Source: Bifidobacterium breve (GTDB taxonomy: Bacteria > Actinomycetota > Actinomycetes > Nanopelagicales > Nanopelagicaceae). From it: 64,000 nt of DNA. The position numbers and the translations under genes were made by a program. The stretch lies in the NCBI GenBank assembly GCA_945883675.1, contig CAMCYA010000001.1, forward strand, positions 1 to 64,000, given 5' to 3'. Below are positions 51,085-59,170 of the stretch, one piece after another. Each line of letters begins with the position of its first letter. Positions within the stretch are counted from its first letter, which is position 1. Below the pieces are notes generated by a model. The model had not been told where the DNA came from. It saw only the letters and a list, made by a program, of their open reading frames with translations, and did not search any database.

Positions 51085-53162
51085 TTGGAAAAGATCACAT
51101 CTAGGCGGCTCTGAAGTTCAGATGGGAACTTATCTGAGAAAAACAGCGCGAAATTTGAGATACCCGCCAACGTATAAGTTCCAATAACTAAAAAATCTTG
51201 ATTAGCAAGTTTATCTAAGTGACCTGCTCTAATGGATCCAATGATTTTTTGTTTTTCTGATTCCAAAAAGTAATCTGAATCAACTTCAGGAACGTCTAAG
51301 AGGCAAATAAAGCTGATTATCTTTTCATTAACCTTAGCCTTGTAGAGGTCGTCAATCACATTGCGGATATTGTTAAAAGCCGACTCAATCTTATTTCTTT
51401 CTGCTGCAGAGCTAAAAAAATCCGTGTACTTCCTCTTTCCTTCAGCCGCAAAAAATAGGTTATCTGGACTTTGCATGACCAAATCGACTTTTGAGTCATT
51501 GCGGCCAATTTTGGCCGTATCAAGAAAATTAGCACTATCACGAATCCTGATCTGCTGCCATGAAGAGTGATGTATCGCGATCATGCAAACATCCCAGTCG
51601 GATCCAATTACCCCCATCTGCAAATATGTTGAGATTACTCCCATGTCTTCAGTCGTGTTCAATGGCGTCATGTTCAAAATTGACTCTATGTTGTAAGTTT
51701 TATGCATTTTCACAGGAGCCTTGAACTCGCTAATTACTTCTTTCGTGTCCATCACAAGTACATCAGAATATTTCGCAACGGATCTATAGATATTCGTTTC
51801 GTTCTTAGTATGGATATCAAAGGCAGGAGGATTAGTTGAAACGCAATACGCCAAGACACTTCTCTTAGGGTTACCAGCAGCGTCGAACCCAAGAAGTTCA
51901 GAGAATGCAGCCGTATTACCTGCGTACGGATCTTTAGTAAATTGAAGATTTCCATTACTTGTCTTGTGGAAGTAGATTGGAACAATCGCAGTTTCTTTGA
52001 ACTTGAGAATACTCTCAAGCGCTTTCTTTGAAACTTTGTAATTCTTTTCACTTAAGAATCTAACAACTGACTTGGAATCAACAATGCCCGCAGCGAATTT
52101 CGAGAGAGGAGCAACCGCTGGGGGCAAGTGATTTTCTTCAAGAAAGTTAAATAGGTCCTTGATGTAGACCATATTCTGCTTGTCAGTCCATTTTTTCATT
52201 TTAGAAACATTCAAATCAGAAAAATCATACCTTTTCTGGAACTCAGTCCTTTTTTCCTTTGGATTGTGCAAAAATTCTGTGAGTTCATCTATAAATGTTT
52301 CGGTATCTGACAGCAAGGCTCTCTGGACCATGGGATTAATACAGGGAAGGTCGAGCAGTAATCTAGGTTGATGTTTAGCCCCTGGTGCACCCGAATACTT
52401 TGCTTCTCCAAGGTAGCCAGCCATTGACTTGTATATCTCGGCTTCAATCTCACGATATAGATTGGAGTTGTCACCAATTTCATCTAGAACATATGCTGAA
52501 AAAAGTCTTGAAATCACATTAGGAGAGAGGGCATCGGCTCGTTGACGTGTTCGTGAAGATTCAATATTAGGTTCGATGAAAAATACTAATGAAGAGACTT
52601 GATATCTAATTGAATAAAGGAACGCATTGTAAGCGAGCAAAGAAGATGGTTCGCGTATTGTGTCTGAGCTATCGTCTTTACCAGAGTATACAGTTTGATA
52701 AATAAATGGAACTCCAAGCTCTGCAGCAGCAATTTTCCGCAATTCACGTTGCCATTGTGAGTTTCCTACGCTTGCAGTTTCAGTTATTTCTCCAGCAAGG
52801 GCAATCCTGTCATTAGTTACATTGTAAAGAACAAAATCAGGGAGATCGTATCGATAGATTAACTCCGAAACTTTCGCTGGGAGAGGCCAATTTGTATACA
52901 CGCCACAAGCTTTAATGGAAATTATCTGTTCCTTGTATGTTTTGAAGACATAAATGGGCTGATCGATAGGCTCATAAACCACATACTGGAAATTCCAAAT
53001 ATCTTCCTGCTCTATAGCTGGGTTTAGCAAAGTGAAGCACTCCAACAAATTATCTCCAAACAAAATGAACTCAGCGCAACTGGATCCTTCTGTAAATGAC
53101 TTATGTTCTGCAAGAGATTTAATTTTTCCCCTAAGCAGGTGCTGATTATTCACATCCTGCAT
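51081..53162 (-). CDS. Putative restriction endonuclease of a two-methyltransferase system
   Basis: A 693-residue protein wedged between two methyltransferase genes (2-base gap and 4-base overlap). Near the C-terminus Asp560 in SKVDLVM, followed by Glu574 and Lys576 in FFAAEGKRK, fits the PD-(D/E)xK nuclease pattern D-x(13)-E-x-K. An N-terminal segment with LPDF at 107-110 and GEITET at 124-129, then QWQRELRK, may be a second, degenerate core or a recognition module. I recognise no named family. A type IIS enzyme with an asymmetric site would explain two separate methyltransferases. Confidence 0.65.
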   Translation of the reverse strand: MQDVNNQHLLRGKIKSLAEHKSFTEGSSCAEFILFGDNLLECFTLLNPAIEQEDIWNFQYVVYEPIDQPIYVFKTYKEQIISIKACGVYTNWPLPAKVSELIYRYDLPDFVLYNVTNDRIALAGEITETASVGNSQWQRELRKIAAAELGVPFIYQTVYSGKDDSSDTIREPSSLLAYNAFLYSIRYQVSSLVFFIEPNIESSRTRQRADALSPNVISRLFSAYVLDEIGDNSNLYREIEAEIYKSMAGYLGEAKYSGAPGAKHQPRLLLDLPCINPMVQRALLSDTETFIDELTEFLHNPKEKRTEFQKRYDFSDLNVSKMKKWTDKQNMVYIKDLFNFLEENHLPPAVAPLSKFAAGIVDSKSVVRFLSEKNYKVSKKALESILKFKETAIVPIYFHKTSNGNLQFTKDPYAGNTAAFSELLGFDAAGNPKRSVLAYCVSTNPPAFDIHTKNETNIYRSVAKYSDVLVMDTKEVISEFKAPVKMHKTYNIESILNMTPLNTTEDMGVISTYLQMGVIGSDWDVCMIAIHHSSWQQIRIRDSANFLDTAKIGRNDSKVDLVMQSPDNLFFAAEGKRKYTDFFSSAAERNKIESAFNNIRNVIDDLYKAKVNEKIISFICLLDVPEVDSDYFLESEKQKIIGSIRAGHLDKLANQDFLVIGTYTLAGISNFALFFSDKFPSELQSRLDVIFSK

Positions 53163-53164
53163 GG

Positions 53165-54133
53165 TTAGCTCTTTTTAAGTATGAGGATATTTTGGTGAAT
53201 CATTGAAGGTACAAATGCTGCTGGATAACCATAGACGTGAAGCATTTTGGAGACATCATACCAAATCAAATTTGCTTTAAGAGTCCAGTTTCCCGTGGCT
53301 TGAAGTCTGTCAGCAAGAGAAGCTGAAAGCATGTGATATCTACTTTCTCTATACATGTCGCCAATAAACACTGCAGCATATTTTCCGTCTTTGAGACATT
53401 TATGAGCGGCAGTTAAAACTTGATCCATTTCATCGAGCCACTGATCTTTAGTTTGATCTTCACTATCATTAAACGTGGCTAGTTTTGAGGCTTTGGCAGT
53501 CTTGCTTCGAGTCTTTGCTAATTTATCGATATTCCAATACGGAACATCAGTCAAAATAAAGTCGTAAGATTTGGGCTCAATTTTGAGCAACACATCTTTT
53601 GAGTCACCCTGCAGAAATTCTTGCTCTTCCAAATTCTCAAGAGTCGTAACTTCCTTGTAAATTTCAATCCATCTTGGATCTAACTCAACGCCTGTCGCAC
53701 GTCGACCAATCAATGATGCGCCGAGAAGCGTTCCCCCAACCCCACCAAAAGGATCGAGAACTTTTTGACCCTTCTTTGTGAAAATTTGGATCAGATCCGC
53801 GCAAAGCTGGGGAGGCTTTTGTCCGCCATGTTGTGATCGCAACTTGTGCTGCATGTTCACTGGATAAGGCTTATTGATCACCGACTTTGTAGAAAATTTC
53901 CACTCAGCACCAGTAAGGTCGTTGAGAGTGTTATTGGGTGCGACCGTTTTTACCGCCGGGGCTTCAACATCTCTTGTGACAATAGGTGCCGATTGAGCAG
54001 CTGTGTCTTTCTTCTTTCTGGAAGTAGGTTTTTTTTCAACCGCCTTAACTTCCAAGAAGCTCATCTCAAACGCCAATGGATCTTGCTTGCTTGGTTTTGA
54101 CACTTTACCCAACTCTCGATTAATTGTTGACAT
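53165..54133 (-). CDS. DNA methyltransferase, N4-cytosine/N6-adenine (gamma-like order)
   Basis: A 322-residue protein. A low-complexity N-terminal linker (residues 33-68) is followed by QHGGQKPPQLCADLI (motif X), motif I KVLDPFGGVGGTLLGA (124-139) and a catalytic DVPYW at 196-200, a variant of (D/N/S)PPY. The order X-I-IV suggests the gamma arrangement. The Pro-to-Val change in the catalytic motif is unusual. First gene of the RM operon, so methylation would precede restriction. Confidence 0.82.
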   Translation of the reverse strand: MSTINRELGKVSKPSKQDPLAFEMSFLEVKAVEKKPTSRKKKDTAAQSAPIVTRDVEAPAVKTVAPNNTLNDLTGAEWKFSTKSVINKPYPVNMQHKLRSQHGGQKPPQLCADLIQIFTKKGQKVLDPFGGVGGTLLGASLIGRRATGVELDPRWIEIYKEVTTLENLEEQEFLQGDSKDVLLKIEPKSYDFILTDVPYWNIDKLAKTRSKTAKASKLATFNDSEDQTKDQWLDEMDQVLTAAHKCLKDGKYAAVFIGDMYRESRYHMLSASLADRLQATGNWTLKANLIWYDVSKMLHVYGYPAAFVPSMIHQNILILKKS

Positions 54134-54230
54134 ATCATTTCTTTCTATTTTCCACTGCTGACATTACTTGCCCAATACGACAAATGCCTGAGTTTAAGCA
54201 AAAAAAGCGATAATTTAAGGTTTCGCCTGA

Positions 54231-54428
54231 CTAATTTTTACTGTTCGAAGGCCTACCTTTGTTCTTCTCCTCTGCCTCAGCCATGGCTTCCTCATGCATC
54301 TTAAAATAGGCATCGTTTGCTTCGGCATCGTCTCGGTCGTCAAAGATCTCAGACCACTTTGCATGAACTCTTTGAGTAATCCTCAATTTCTCATCTCTTG
54401 GATAGGAGCAAAATTTTTTGATTTTCAT
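54231..54428 (-). CDS. Small charged helical protein, paralogue A
   Basis: A 65-residue protein (MKIKKFCSYPRDEKLRITQR at the start, ending RPSNSKN). It aligns without gaps to the 57-residue product of 57963-58136: both have PR(D/S)E(K/R)LRITQ, a W-x-E-I-(F/Y)-x-D-R-(D/E)-D segment, AMAEA and (K)xRP(S/A)NS. It is strongly helical and acidic. The start is placed at 54428 because a longer frame would overlap the upstream gene. The function is unknown. Confidence 0.65.
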   Translation of the reverse strand: MKIKKFCSYPRDEKLRITQRVHAKWSEIFDDRDDAEANDAYFKMHEEAMAEAEEKNKGRPSNSKN

Positions 54429-54459
54429 TATGTTAGTAAAGTAAGTGACATAATTGAAC

Positions 54460-55008
54460 CTAAAGTTTTTTGAGTTCTCTGACAAGCTCTTCATCTTCAA
54501 GGTTCAAATAGAGCCCAACTTCCAAGCCCTCTAAATCCTTAACAATTCCTGGGTCAGGATTCAAAAATAACTCAGTCCATTTGCTCAATCTGTTCGAGTC
54601 ATACTCATTGGGCATTCCATCTCTGACCCAGCGGCTGAACAAGCCACGCCAATCAGGCGCACTAGAACCCCATTCATTAAATAACTCCCCAAGAACATCA
54701 CAAAGTGTGCCACAAATATAAAAATTAGATTCTCCGGTTTCATCGATATCACCAAAGCTATAAAAATAAAGATGCTCCCGAATGCGCGCAATGCGGCCAC
54801 GGTACTGGGCATACAGTGTCCAATTTTTATTCTCTTCGGTTGTCTCTACTAGTGATTCAAATTGGGTTAATTCATTTTGACTTAAACTTGAATCTGGACA
54901 TAAATCCGGTAGCTCTACTTTTCCGATTTCTTTGAAGTTGTAAAAGGAGACCGGGAAGTCAGTGTGCTCGCCACCACAGTCACACACCTTTATTGCGATC
55001 TTTTGCAT
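54460..55008 (-). CDS. Hypothetical soluble protein
   Basis: A 182-residue acidic protein (MQKIAIKVCDCGGEHTDFPV at the N-terminus). A Cys-x-Cys-Gly-Gly-x-His cluster there might bind metal. The rest is mixed helix/strand with GTLCDVLGELFNEWGSSAPD and an acidic C-terminus. No family is recognised. It lies between the charged paralogue and the SHOCT-domain gene, on the same strand. Confidence 0.6.
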   Translation of the reverse strand: MQKIAIKVCDCGGEHTDFPVSFYNFKEIGKVELPDLCPDSSLSQNELTQFESLVETTEENKNWTLYAQYRGRIARIREHLYFYSFGDIDETGESNFYICGTLCDVLGELFNEWGSSAPDWRGLFSRWVRDGMPNEYDSNRLSKWTELFLNPDPGIVKDLEGLEVGLYLNLEDEELVRELKKL

Positions 55009-55039
55009 TTAAACAACCCCTCCTCTAGAAATCAAATTC

Positions 55040-55891
55040 CTAAATCTCCTCCAGAAGTTTGGATTTCTTTTGGTCAAATTCTTCTTTCGTGATCAAGCCC
55101 TTTTCGAGTAAACCTGCAAGCTTTTCAAGACGAATGGCAGGGTCGTCGGTTGACTGTCCTGTGGAGATATTGTGAGTTAACTCAACCTGCTTTTTAATCT
55201 CCCATAATTTACTAAACATTGATCGAACATGATTTGAATATTTCTCAATTTCTTCAACTGTTTCCATAAAAATTGCCCACTGCTCATCAAAACTCGCTCG
55301 CCAACCATTGTCATGATAATCCCCAAAAGGTGACCACTCTTCTATTAATTGATCACCAAGTTCGCTCATAGTTGAGAATGACTGCTGTGCGACTCTCTTT
55401 AAATTGTGTAGCACTTCGGGGTCAAAATCGATTTCGCGAAATTCTGAATAATCAAAATCCAACCGTTCAAGGATTTCCTGCATGGAAGTTTCTGCGGCCT
55501 GCCATATTGTGCAGAAGACAGCCATATTGGGAGCATTCAAAGCTAATTTATCTGCCGCGCTGCTGTAGTCATGGGCTAAGGGTTGGAGAGTTTGTGAAAT
55601 TGCGTCTCTAAACTTAGCCCAGTCGCCATCTTGATTTTTTGTGTCTCTGCATTGATTTGCTGCGTCCCAAAATAATTCATATTTATCTTCTAAGTGATTT
55701 AGAGCCTCGTCCATTTTAAAATCCGAGTAATACTCAATCTTTGGTTGAGTTATTTCTTCAATCAATTCACGGAGTCTGTTTACATCCCCTGTGACCTTAT
55801 TGAAAGAATCTGCAATAGCCGTTATCTGATCTTCTTGGTTTCGTCTCTGATCTTCAAGCTTCCTTTGATACATATCTTCGAAAATTCCCAT
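55040..55891 (-). CDS. Coiled-coil protein with C-terminal SHOCT domain
   Basis: A 283-residue protein. Residues about 1-245 are predicted helical with charged heptad-like stretches (EDMYQRKLEDQRRNQEDQIT; VEEIEKYSNHVRSMFSKLWE). The last 32 residues, DPAIRLEKLAGLLEKGLITK followed by EEFDQKKSKLLEEI, are a clear SHOCT domain. SHOCT usually joins to membrane or regulatory modules as an oligomerisation element. No membrane helix is present. It is adjacent to a membrane protein (55896) and a TPR protein (56344) on the same strand. Confidence 0.72.
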   Translation of the reverse strand: MGIFEDMYQRKLEDQRRNQEDQITAIADSFNKVTGDVNRLRELIEEITQPKIEYYSDFKMDEALNHLEDKYELFWDAANQCRDTKNQDGDWAKFRDAISQTLQPLAHDYSSAADKLALNAPNMAVFCTIWQAAETSMQEILERLDFDYSEFREIDFDPEVLHNLKRVAQQSFSTMSELGDQLIEEWSPFGDYHDNGWRASFDEQWAIFMETVEEIEKYSNHVRSMFSKLWEIKKQVELTHNISTGQSTDDPAIRLEKLAGLLEKGLITKEEFDQKKSKLLEEI

Positions 55892-55895
55892 GACT

Positions 55896-56351
55896 TTAGC
55901 CCCTCATCAATTCTGCAAACTCCATGACGTCCCATTGAAAGCCATTTGCCCTACCCCAGGGAAATTCTTTTCCATTTGAGGTAGTCATGTCTAGGGTTCT
56001 TAGGTAAATCTTTTCCTTATATCTTGTCAGATTTGAAAGGGTGAGATTTACCGGTGCGGTAACTCTCTTGCCTTCTGCGCAGTTGGGCTGGCATAAGTTC
56101 TCAGACAGAACTCCAATCCCGGTAGCTCCCTTTTTACCCCAAGTGGACCACTGGATCTTTTCGACAAAGATGCCCCCATCGGCACATGTGATGGTGATGA
56201 TTTCAGGCTTGTATTCGGCGGTTTCACAGTCCCATGTAAAAACCTGTGCTGTAGTGATTGGTTTAGAACTTTGATTTGAAAACAAACTCACTGCAAGTGC
56301 GGCGAATAGGAACACCGCACCTGCAGTGATGGCGACTCTGGAATTATTCAC
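55896..56351 (-). CDS. Hypothetical membrane-anchored exported protein
   Basis: A 151-residue protein starting at GTG 56351, which overlaps the TPR gene stop codon. One N-terminal membrane helix (VAITAGAVFLFAALAVSLF) is followed by an extracytoplasmic domain with four cysteines (TWDCETA, ITCADGG, NLCQPNCAEG). An ATG at 56396 would add 15 residues. No family is recognised. It is likely to be in an operon with the TPR gene upstream and the SHOCT gene downstream (4-base gap). Confidence 0.6.
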   Translation of the reverse strand: MNNSRVAITAGAVFLFAALAVSLFSNQSSKPITTAQVFTWDCETAEYKPEIITITCADGGIFVEKIQWSTWGKKGATGIGVLSENLCQPNCAEGKRVTAPVNLTLSNLTRYKEKIYLRTLDMTTSNGKEFPWGRANGFQWDVMEFAELMRG

Positions 56352-57261
56352 CTTTAATGGTCTCTTCCAGGGTCTTAAGTCGGCGACGGATCTCATCGGC
56401 TTCAGTAACTCGACCTTTAGTGGTCAAGATATTTGCAATCTCTTTCTCAATTTCAATTGCTAGCTCCCAATCTGGCTCAATTGATCTGGAATTGATTGAG
56501 AGTGCTTGGGACAAAAGCTCTTCTGCTTCATCTAATTCTGCAAGTAATATCTTGGTGCGGCCCAGGCGATACTTTGCCCAAGATTCTAAAGAACTGTTCT
56601 GTGCTGTGATTGCAAAGTCCAATCCTTTTTGGGCATGAACTGTTGCTTCAACACCATTTGCAAGTTCTATATAACTAACCGCTAGATACTGATCACAGAA
56701 GTAAACCTTTTCAGGCTCTGTGTCCCTTTTGAAGTGTTCACGTGCCTTGATTAGGTAATGAACTGCTTCTGGATACCTTTCCAATTTCATCATTGTAAAT
56801 CCAACGTTATAGTTGTCGATTCCTATTGTGTAGTCGGTGATCTCTGGATCCAACTCTTGCATCGCCTTAAGATGACAATCTAATGATTTCTGATGCTCGC
56901 CTGCGGTAAAGAAGAACCGTCCTGCTTCTCGCAACATAAATGTTGCATCAACCGGATTATCTTCTTTGAGAACATCTACTGCGTGAAGTGCCAACTCTGC
57001 AGCTTCCAATTCTCGGTCAAGCTTTCGAAGAGACCACGTGATTCCCTCATACACATGGAGTAATGCTTGGGTACTTACTGTTGCTTGATGAGATTCATAA
57101 ATATCTCTTGCACTTTCACAGAGGGCTAGCGCTGATTTAAAATCACCGCGGTCATATGCCATGTGACTAAGTGTTACAAAATGTTCGGCGCGATCAACGC
57201 CTTCGGAGCGCGGGATGCTGGCCCAGAGCTCTTTTTCATCAGGATTATTTTCTATGTTCAC
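56344..57261 (-). CDS. TPR-repeat protein
   Basis: A 305-residue protein from GTG 57261, with AAAGGA six bases upstream; the frame extends further but without a ribosome binding site. Several TPR units are visible, such as SHMAYDRGDFKSALALCESA, GRFFFTAGEHQKSLDCHLKA, GFTMMKLERYPEAVHYLIKA and GRTKILLAELDEAEELLSQA. These give a curved solenoid for protein-protein contacts. There is no enzyme domain or HTH. It leads the operon 57261 to 55040. Confidence 0.8.
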   Translation of the reverse strand: MNIENNPDEKELWASIPRSEGVDRAEHFVTLSHMAYDRGDFKSALALCESARDIYESHQATVSTQALLHVYEGITWSLRKLDRELEAAELALHAVDVLKEDNPVDATFMLREAGRFFFTAGEHQKSLDCHLKAMQELDPEITDYTIGIDNYNVGFTMMKLERYPEAVHYLIKAREHFKRDTEPEKVYFCDQYLAVSYIELANGVEATVHAQKGLDFAITAQNSSLESWAKYRLGRTKILLAELDEAEELLSQALSINSRSIEPDWELAIEIEKEIANILTTKGRVTEADEIRRRLKTLEETIKGE

Positions 57262-57349
57262 CGTTTCCTTTCTTGAGACAATGCTGCTTCTAACTGGTGG
57301 AAAAGTTACTACCCGCCACTGACAAATCTGCATGGTGGCCAAGGGTTAG

Positions 57350-57385
57350 CGCCGGGCAGCTTTTGGGACGAGATCGATCCCGGCG
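57350..57385. other. Hairpin between divergent promoters
   Basis: CGCCGGG (57350-57356) and CCCGGCG (57379-57385) form perfect 7-bp arms around a 22-base loop. It lies in the gap between the TPR gene (minus) and the promoter at 57393 (plus). It could insulate the two units or be a protein-binding dyad. Confidence 0.45.
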
Positions 57386-57392
57386 TTTCCTT

Positions 57393-57421
57393 TTGAGAGT
57401 GTCAGTAGCAGGTAGTACCTT
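57393..57421 (+). promoter_or_regulatory. Promoter of the structured RNA / small-protein unit
   Basis: TTGAGA (57393-57398), 17 bases, TACCTT (57416-57421). The expected start is near 57428. Confidence 0.55.
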
Positions 57422-57427
57422 TTACAT

Positions 57428-57551
57428 AGGTCAATGAATCTAAGCGCTAAGCCCTTCGGCTTGCTTAGTACCAACCGCGCAACTCGCGCACGGTGGTCTG
57501 AAGGAAGACCTGCTGGCGATGAAAGACACCGCCAGAAGTAGCGGGTTTTTT
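57428..57551 (+). ncRNA. Candidate structured RNA or leader
   Basis: Four hairpins follow one another: CTAAGC/GCTTAG (57447-57468), CCGCGC/GCGCACGG (about 57475-57493), GGTCT/AGACC with loop GAAGGA (57495-57510), and CTGGCG/CGCCAG (57513-57535). A GC-rich stretch and six T's (57545-57550) come next. Another stem, GGGTTTTT/AAAAACCC (57543-57564), competes with that T tract. It may be a 120-base small RNA or an attenuator before the small gene at 57583. I could not match it to SRP RNA, 6S or a known riboswitch. Confidence 0.45.
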
Positions 57552-57582
57552 CATGTAAAAACCCAGTTGGAGCTTAACTGCC

Positions 57583-57756
57583 ATGTCTGATAAACATAAA
57601 AGTGCACTGCTTGAAGCCGAAGGGGTTTATTTTCAAGCCCTTTGTAGCTGCGGCTGGTTCTCAAACGTTTCCTTTAAGGAAGAGGTTGATTTACTGAGAG
57701 CCCTACATATCCATCAGATGGCCGTGTTTGGAATAGCCGTTAGTGATGGAAATTAA
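57583..57756 (+). CDS. Small Cys/His protein (57 aa)
   Basis: Starts MSDKHKSALLEAEGVYFQAL and contains CSCGW at residues 21-25 and LHIH near 41-44, a C-x-C plus H-x-H set that could bind zinc. Small proteins with C-x-C-G-W followed by an Ala/His helix recur in actinobacteria, but their function is unknown to me. TTGGAG lies about nine bases before the ATG. The gene ends 3 bases before the next start codon. Confidence 0.65.
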   Translation: MSDKHKSALLEAEGVYFQALCSCGWFSNVSFKEEVDLLRALHIHQMAVFGIAVSDGN

Positions 57757-57759
57757 ATT

Positions 57760-57966
57760 ATGGGAACAATAATCCTTACCGGAATATCACATGGTAAACA
57801 TCAATTCTCGCTTACCTACCCAGAGATTGAAGGCGTAATAATCTGTTTGGCACATTGCAAATGTGGCTATGAGGTTGAGATCATCAACTTCAGAAGTTAC
57901 GGTGGGACAAAAGATCTCCAAATGAAGTGGGAGAAACATATTGGTACTTGGAAGGGGTGGGATTAA
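57760..57966 (+). CDS. Small Cys-containing protein (68 aa)
   Basis: A 68-residue protein (MGTIILTGISHGKHQFSLTY...). AHCKCGYEVEI near residue 31 is another C-x-C-G motif, with histidines nearby. It is predicted as a compact beta-rich fold. It is read in tandem with the 57583 gene. Its stop codon overlaps by 4 bases the end of the convergent charged paralogue. No function is assigned. Confidence 0.6.
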   Translation: MGTIILTGISHGKHQFSLTYPEIEGVIICLAHCKCGYEVEIINFRSYGGTKDLQMKWEKHIGTWKGWD

Positions 57967-58136
57967 GAGTTTGCTGGTCGATCCTTATACTTCTCCACTG
58001 CTTCCGCCATTGCTTTATTTAACATATCCCAATTAGCAGATTCGGCTTCGGTATCTTCCCTGTCGCCATAAATTTCTTGCCATTGCTTATAAACCTCTTG
58101 GGTAATGCGTAACCGCTCAGATCTTGGAATTGTCAT
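57963..58136 (-). CDS. Small charged helical protein, paralogue B
   Basis: A 57-residue protein (MTIPRSERLRITQEVYKQWQ...KDRPANS), paralogous to the product of 54231-54428. The ATG at 58136 is preferred because GGAG lies about 9 bases upstream; an in-frame TTG at 58157 would extend it. The two copies bracket the SHOCT/TPR block. The function is unknown. Confidence 0.65.
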   Translation of the reverse strand: MTIPRSERLRITQEVYKQWQEIYGDREDTEAESANWDMLNKAMAEAVEKYKDRPANS

Positions 58137-58261
58137 TTGTGCTCCAACATACGCCAAGTTTAGGTCCTGGGGCAGACAAAAGGTGAGTAGCGTGGGATCA
58201 CTCTTCCGCTAATTCTTTATCCCTAAGCTAACTTGTCACCCCTCTCCCCTACATTCCATAC

Positions 58262-58540
58262 ATGAGTACAAAACGACGTAGGCGGTCTATCAAGCTTTTG
58301 GTCTGCCCTTCATGCCAGCAGATAGGTGTTCTTAGAAAGATTGTTTATGGGATGCCAGATCCAGAGATCTTTGACTTTGAAAAGTTTGCAGTCGGTGGGT
58401 GTTGTCTCTGCGCTCCTTCTCGGTTTATCTTTTACCCATGGGAATTTTTGGGAAAGACAGTGATCCTGAGAAGGAATCGAAGCGAATTGAGCGGCAAGAA
58501 AAAGCCAAGGAGTTATTCGGCAACGAGATTGGAAAAATAA
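58262..58540 (+). CDS. Zinc-ribbon-like small protein with an unusual C-terminus
   Basis: A 92-residue frame. The first 50 residues (RRRRSIKLLVCPSCQQIGVL, then YGMPDPEIFDFEKFAVGGCC) resemble a known small bacterial zinc-ribbon protein, which ends in a second C-x-x-C. Here the residues after GGCCLC do not continue the family and overlap in another frame with the gene starting at 58438. The second metal pair is incomplete (CC-x-C). A 3' fusion or replacement is likely; it may be a remnant. Confidence 0.5.
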   Translation: MSTKRRRRSIKLLVCPSCQQIGVLRKIVYGMPDPEIFDFEKFAVGGCCLCAPSRFIFYPWEFLGKTVILRRNRSELSGKKKPRSYSATRLEK

Positions 58541-59085
58541 AGGGTTCCTACAAAAACCAGAAAGATTTGTTCATCCAGGCACAGTCTGGTCATTACGTCG
58601 GCGTGTCACCACAGAAGCTATTTCAAGTTGTATTGATTGTGGGAGCAGATCGTAAATACTCGATCACTTTTATTGACAAGGCGAGCCATTCTGTCACTTT
58701 TCAGACAAATAAAAGAGAAAAATTTTGGGACGGTACCGTGAGTTGTGTAATTATTGCAATGGAAGATGGATCACGAATTAGTGTCTCAGGTAATGCAGAA
58801 CAAGGCTCTACGACAAGTGGATTTAGTCCTTTGCAGTGGTCGCCTTTTCAGCAAATGGCTTCAGATGGGGCCGTAATGGGAGAAATAGGAAAGCTAAAAC
58901 AAGCGATTGCAAAACAAGTACCTATAACTCCAGAGCCGCAGAAGGAAGATACAAAGGATATGGATCAGTCCACAAACAACGTGTCTGACATTCCAACTCA
59001 AATTAGACAATTAAAGGAGCTTTATGACGCAGGAGTACTGAGTCCTGAAGAGTTTGAAAAAGCAAAAGCAAAACTGCTGGGATAA
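58438..59085 (+). CDS. SHOCT-domain protein
   Basis: A 215-residue protein from ATG 58438 (MGIFGKDSDPEKESKRIERQ). A charged helix leads to a central beta-rich domain (residues about 40-130, with LFQVVLIVGADRKYSITFID) and a C-terminal SHOCT domain (IRQLKELYDAGVLSPEEFEK then AKAKLLG). No Shine-Dalgarno is seen. The central domain is not assigned. It overlaps the tail of the zinc-ribbon frame by about 100 bases. Confidence 0.7.
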   Translation: MGIFGKDSDPEKESKRIERQEKAKELFGNEIGKIKGSYKNQKDLFIQAQSGHYVGVSPQKLFQVVLIVGADRKYSITFIDKASHSVTFQTNKREKFWDGTVSCVIIAMEDGSRISVSGNAEQGSTTSGFSPLQWSPFQQMASDGAVMGEIGKLKQAIAKQVPITPEPQKEDTKDMDQSTNNVSDIPTQIRQLKELYDAGVLSPEEFEKAKAKLLG

Positions 59086-59170
59086 GCACTGGAAGGAAAA
59101 AGATCCTTCTACGAAAGTTTTGGGTGTGTTGGCAGTGCTGTGTCAGTGAGGGCAGATAGGTTTTTGAGAG

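Noticed and set aside
51081..53162. Type I or BREX/DISARM-type defence
   Set aside because: No specificity subunit, translocase or helicase motifs are visible; two stand-alone methyltransferases plus one nuclease-like protein fit a type II arrangement better.
57495..57510. GGTCTGAAGGAAGACC as part of a 4.5S/SRP RNA
   Set aside because: The SRP core GGAAGGAAGCAGC and its symmetric loop are not present, only a simple GAAGGA loop.
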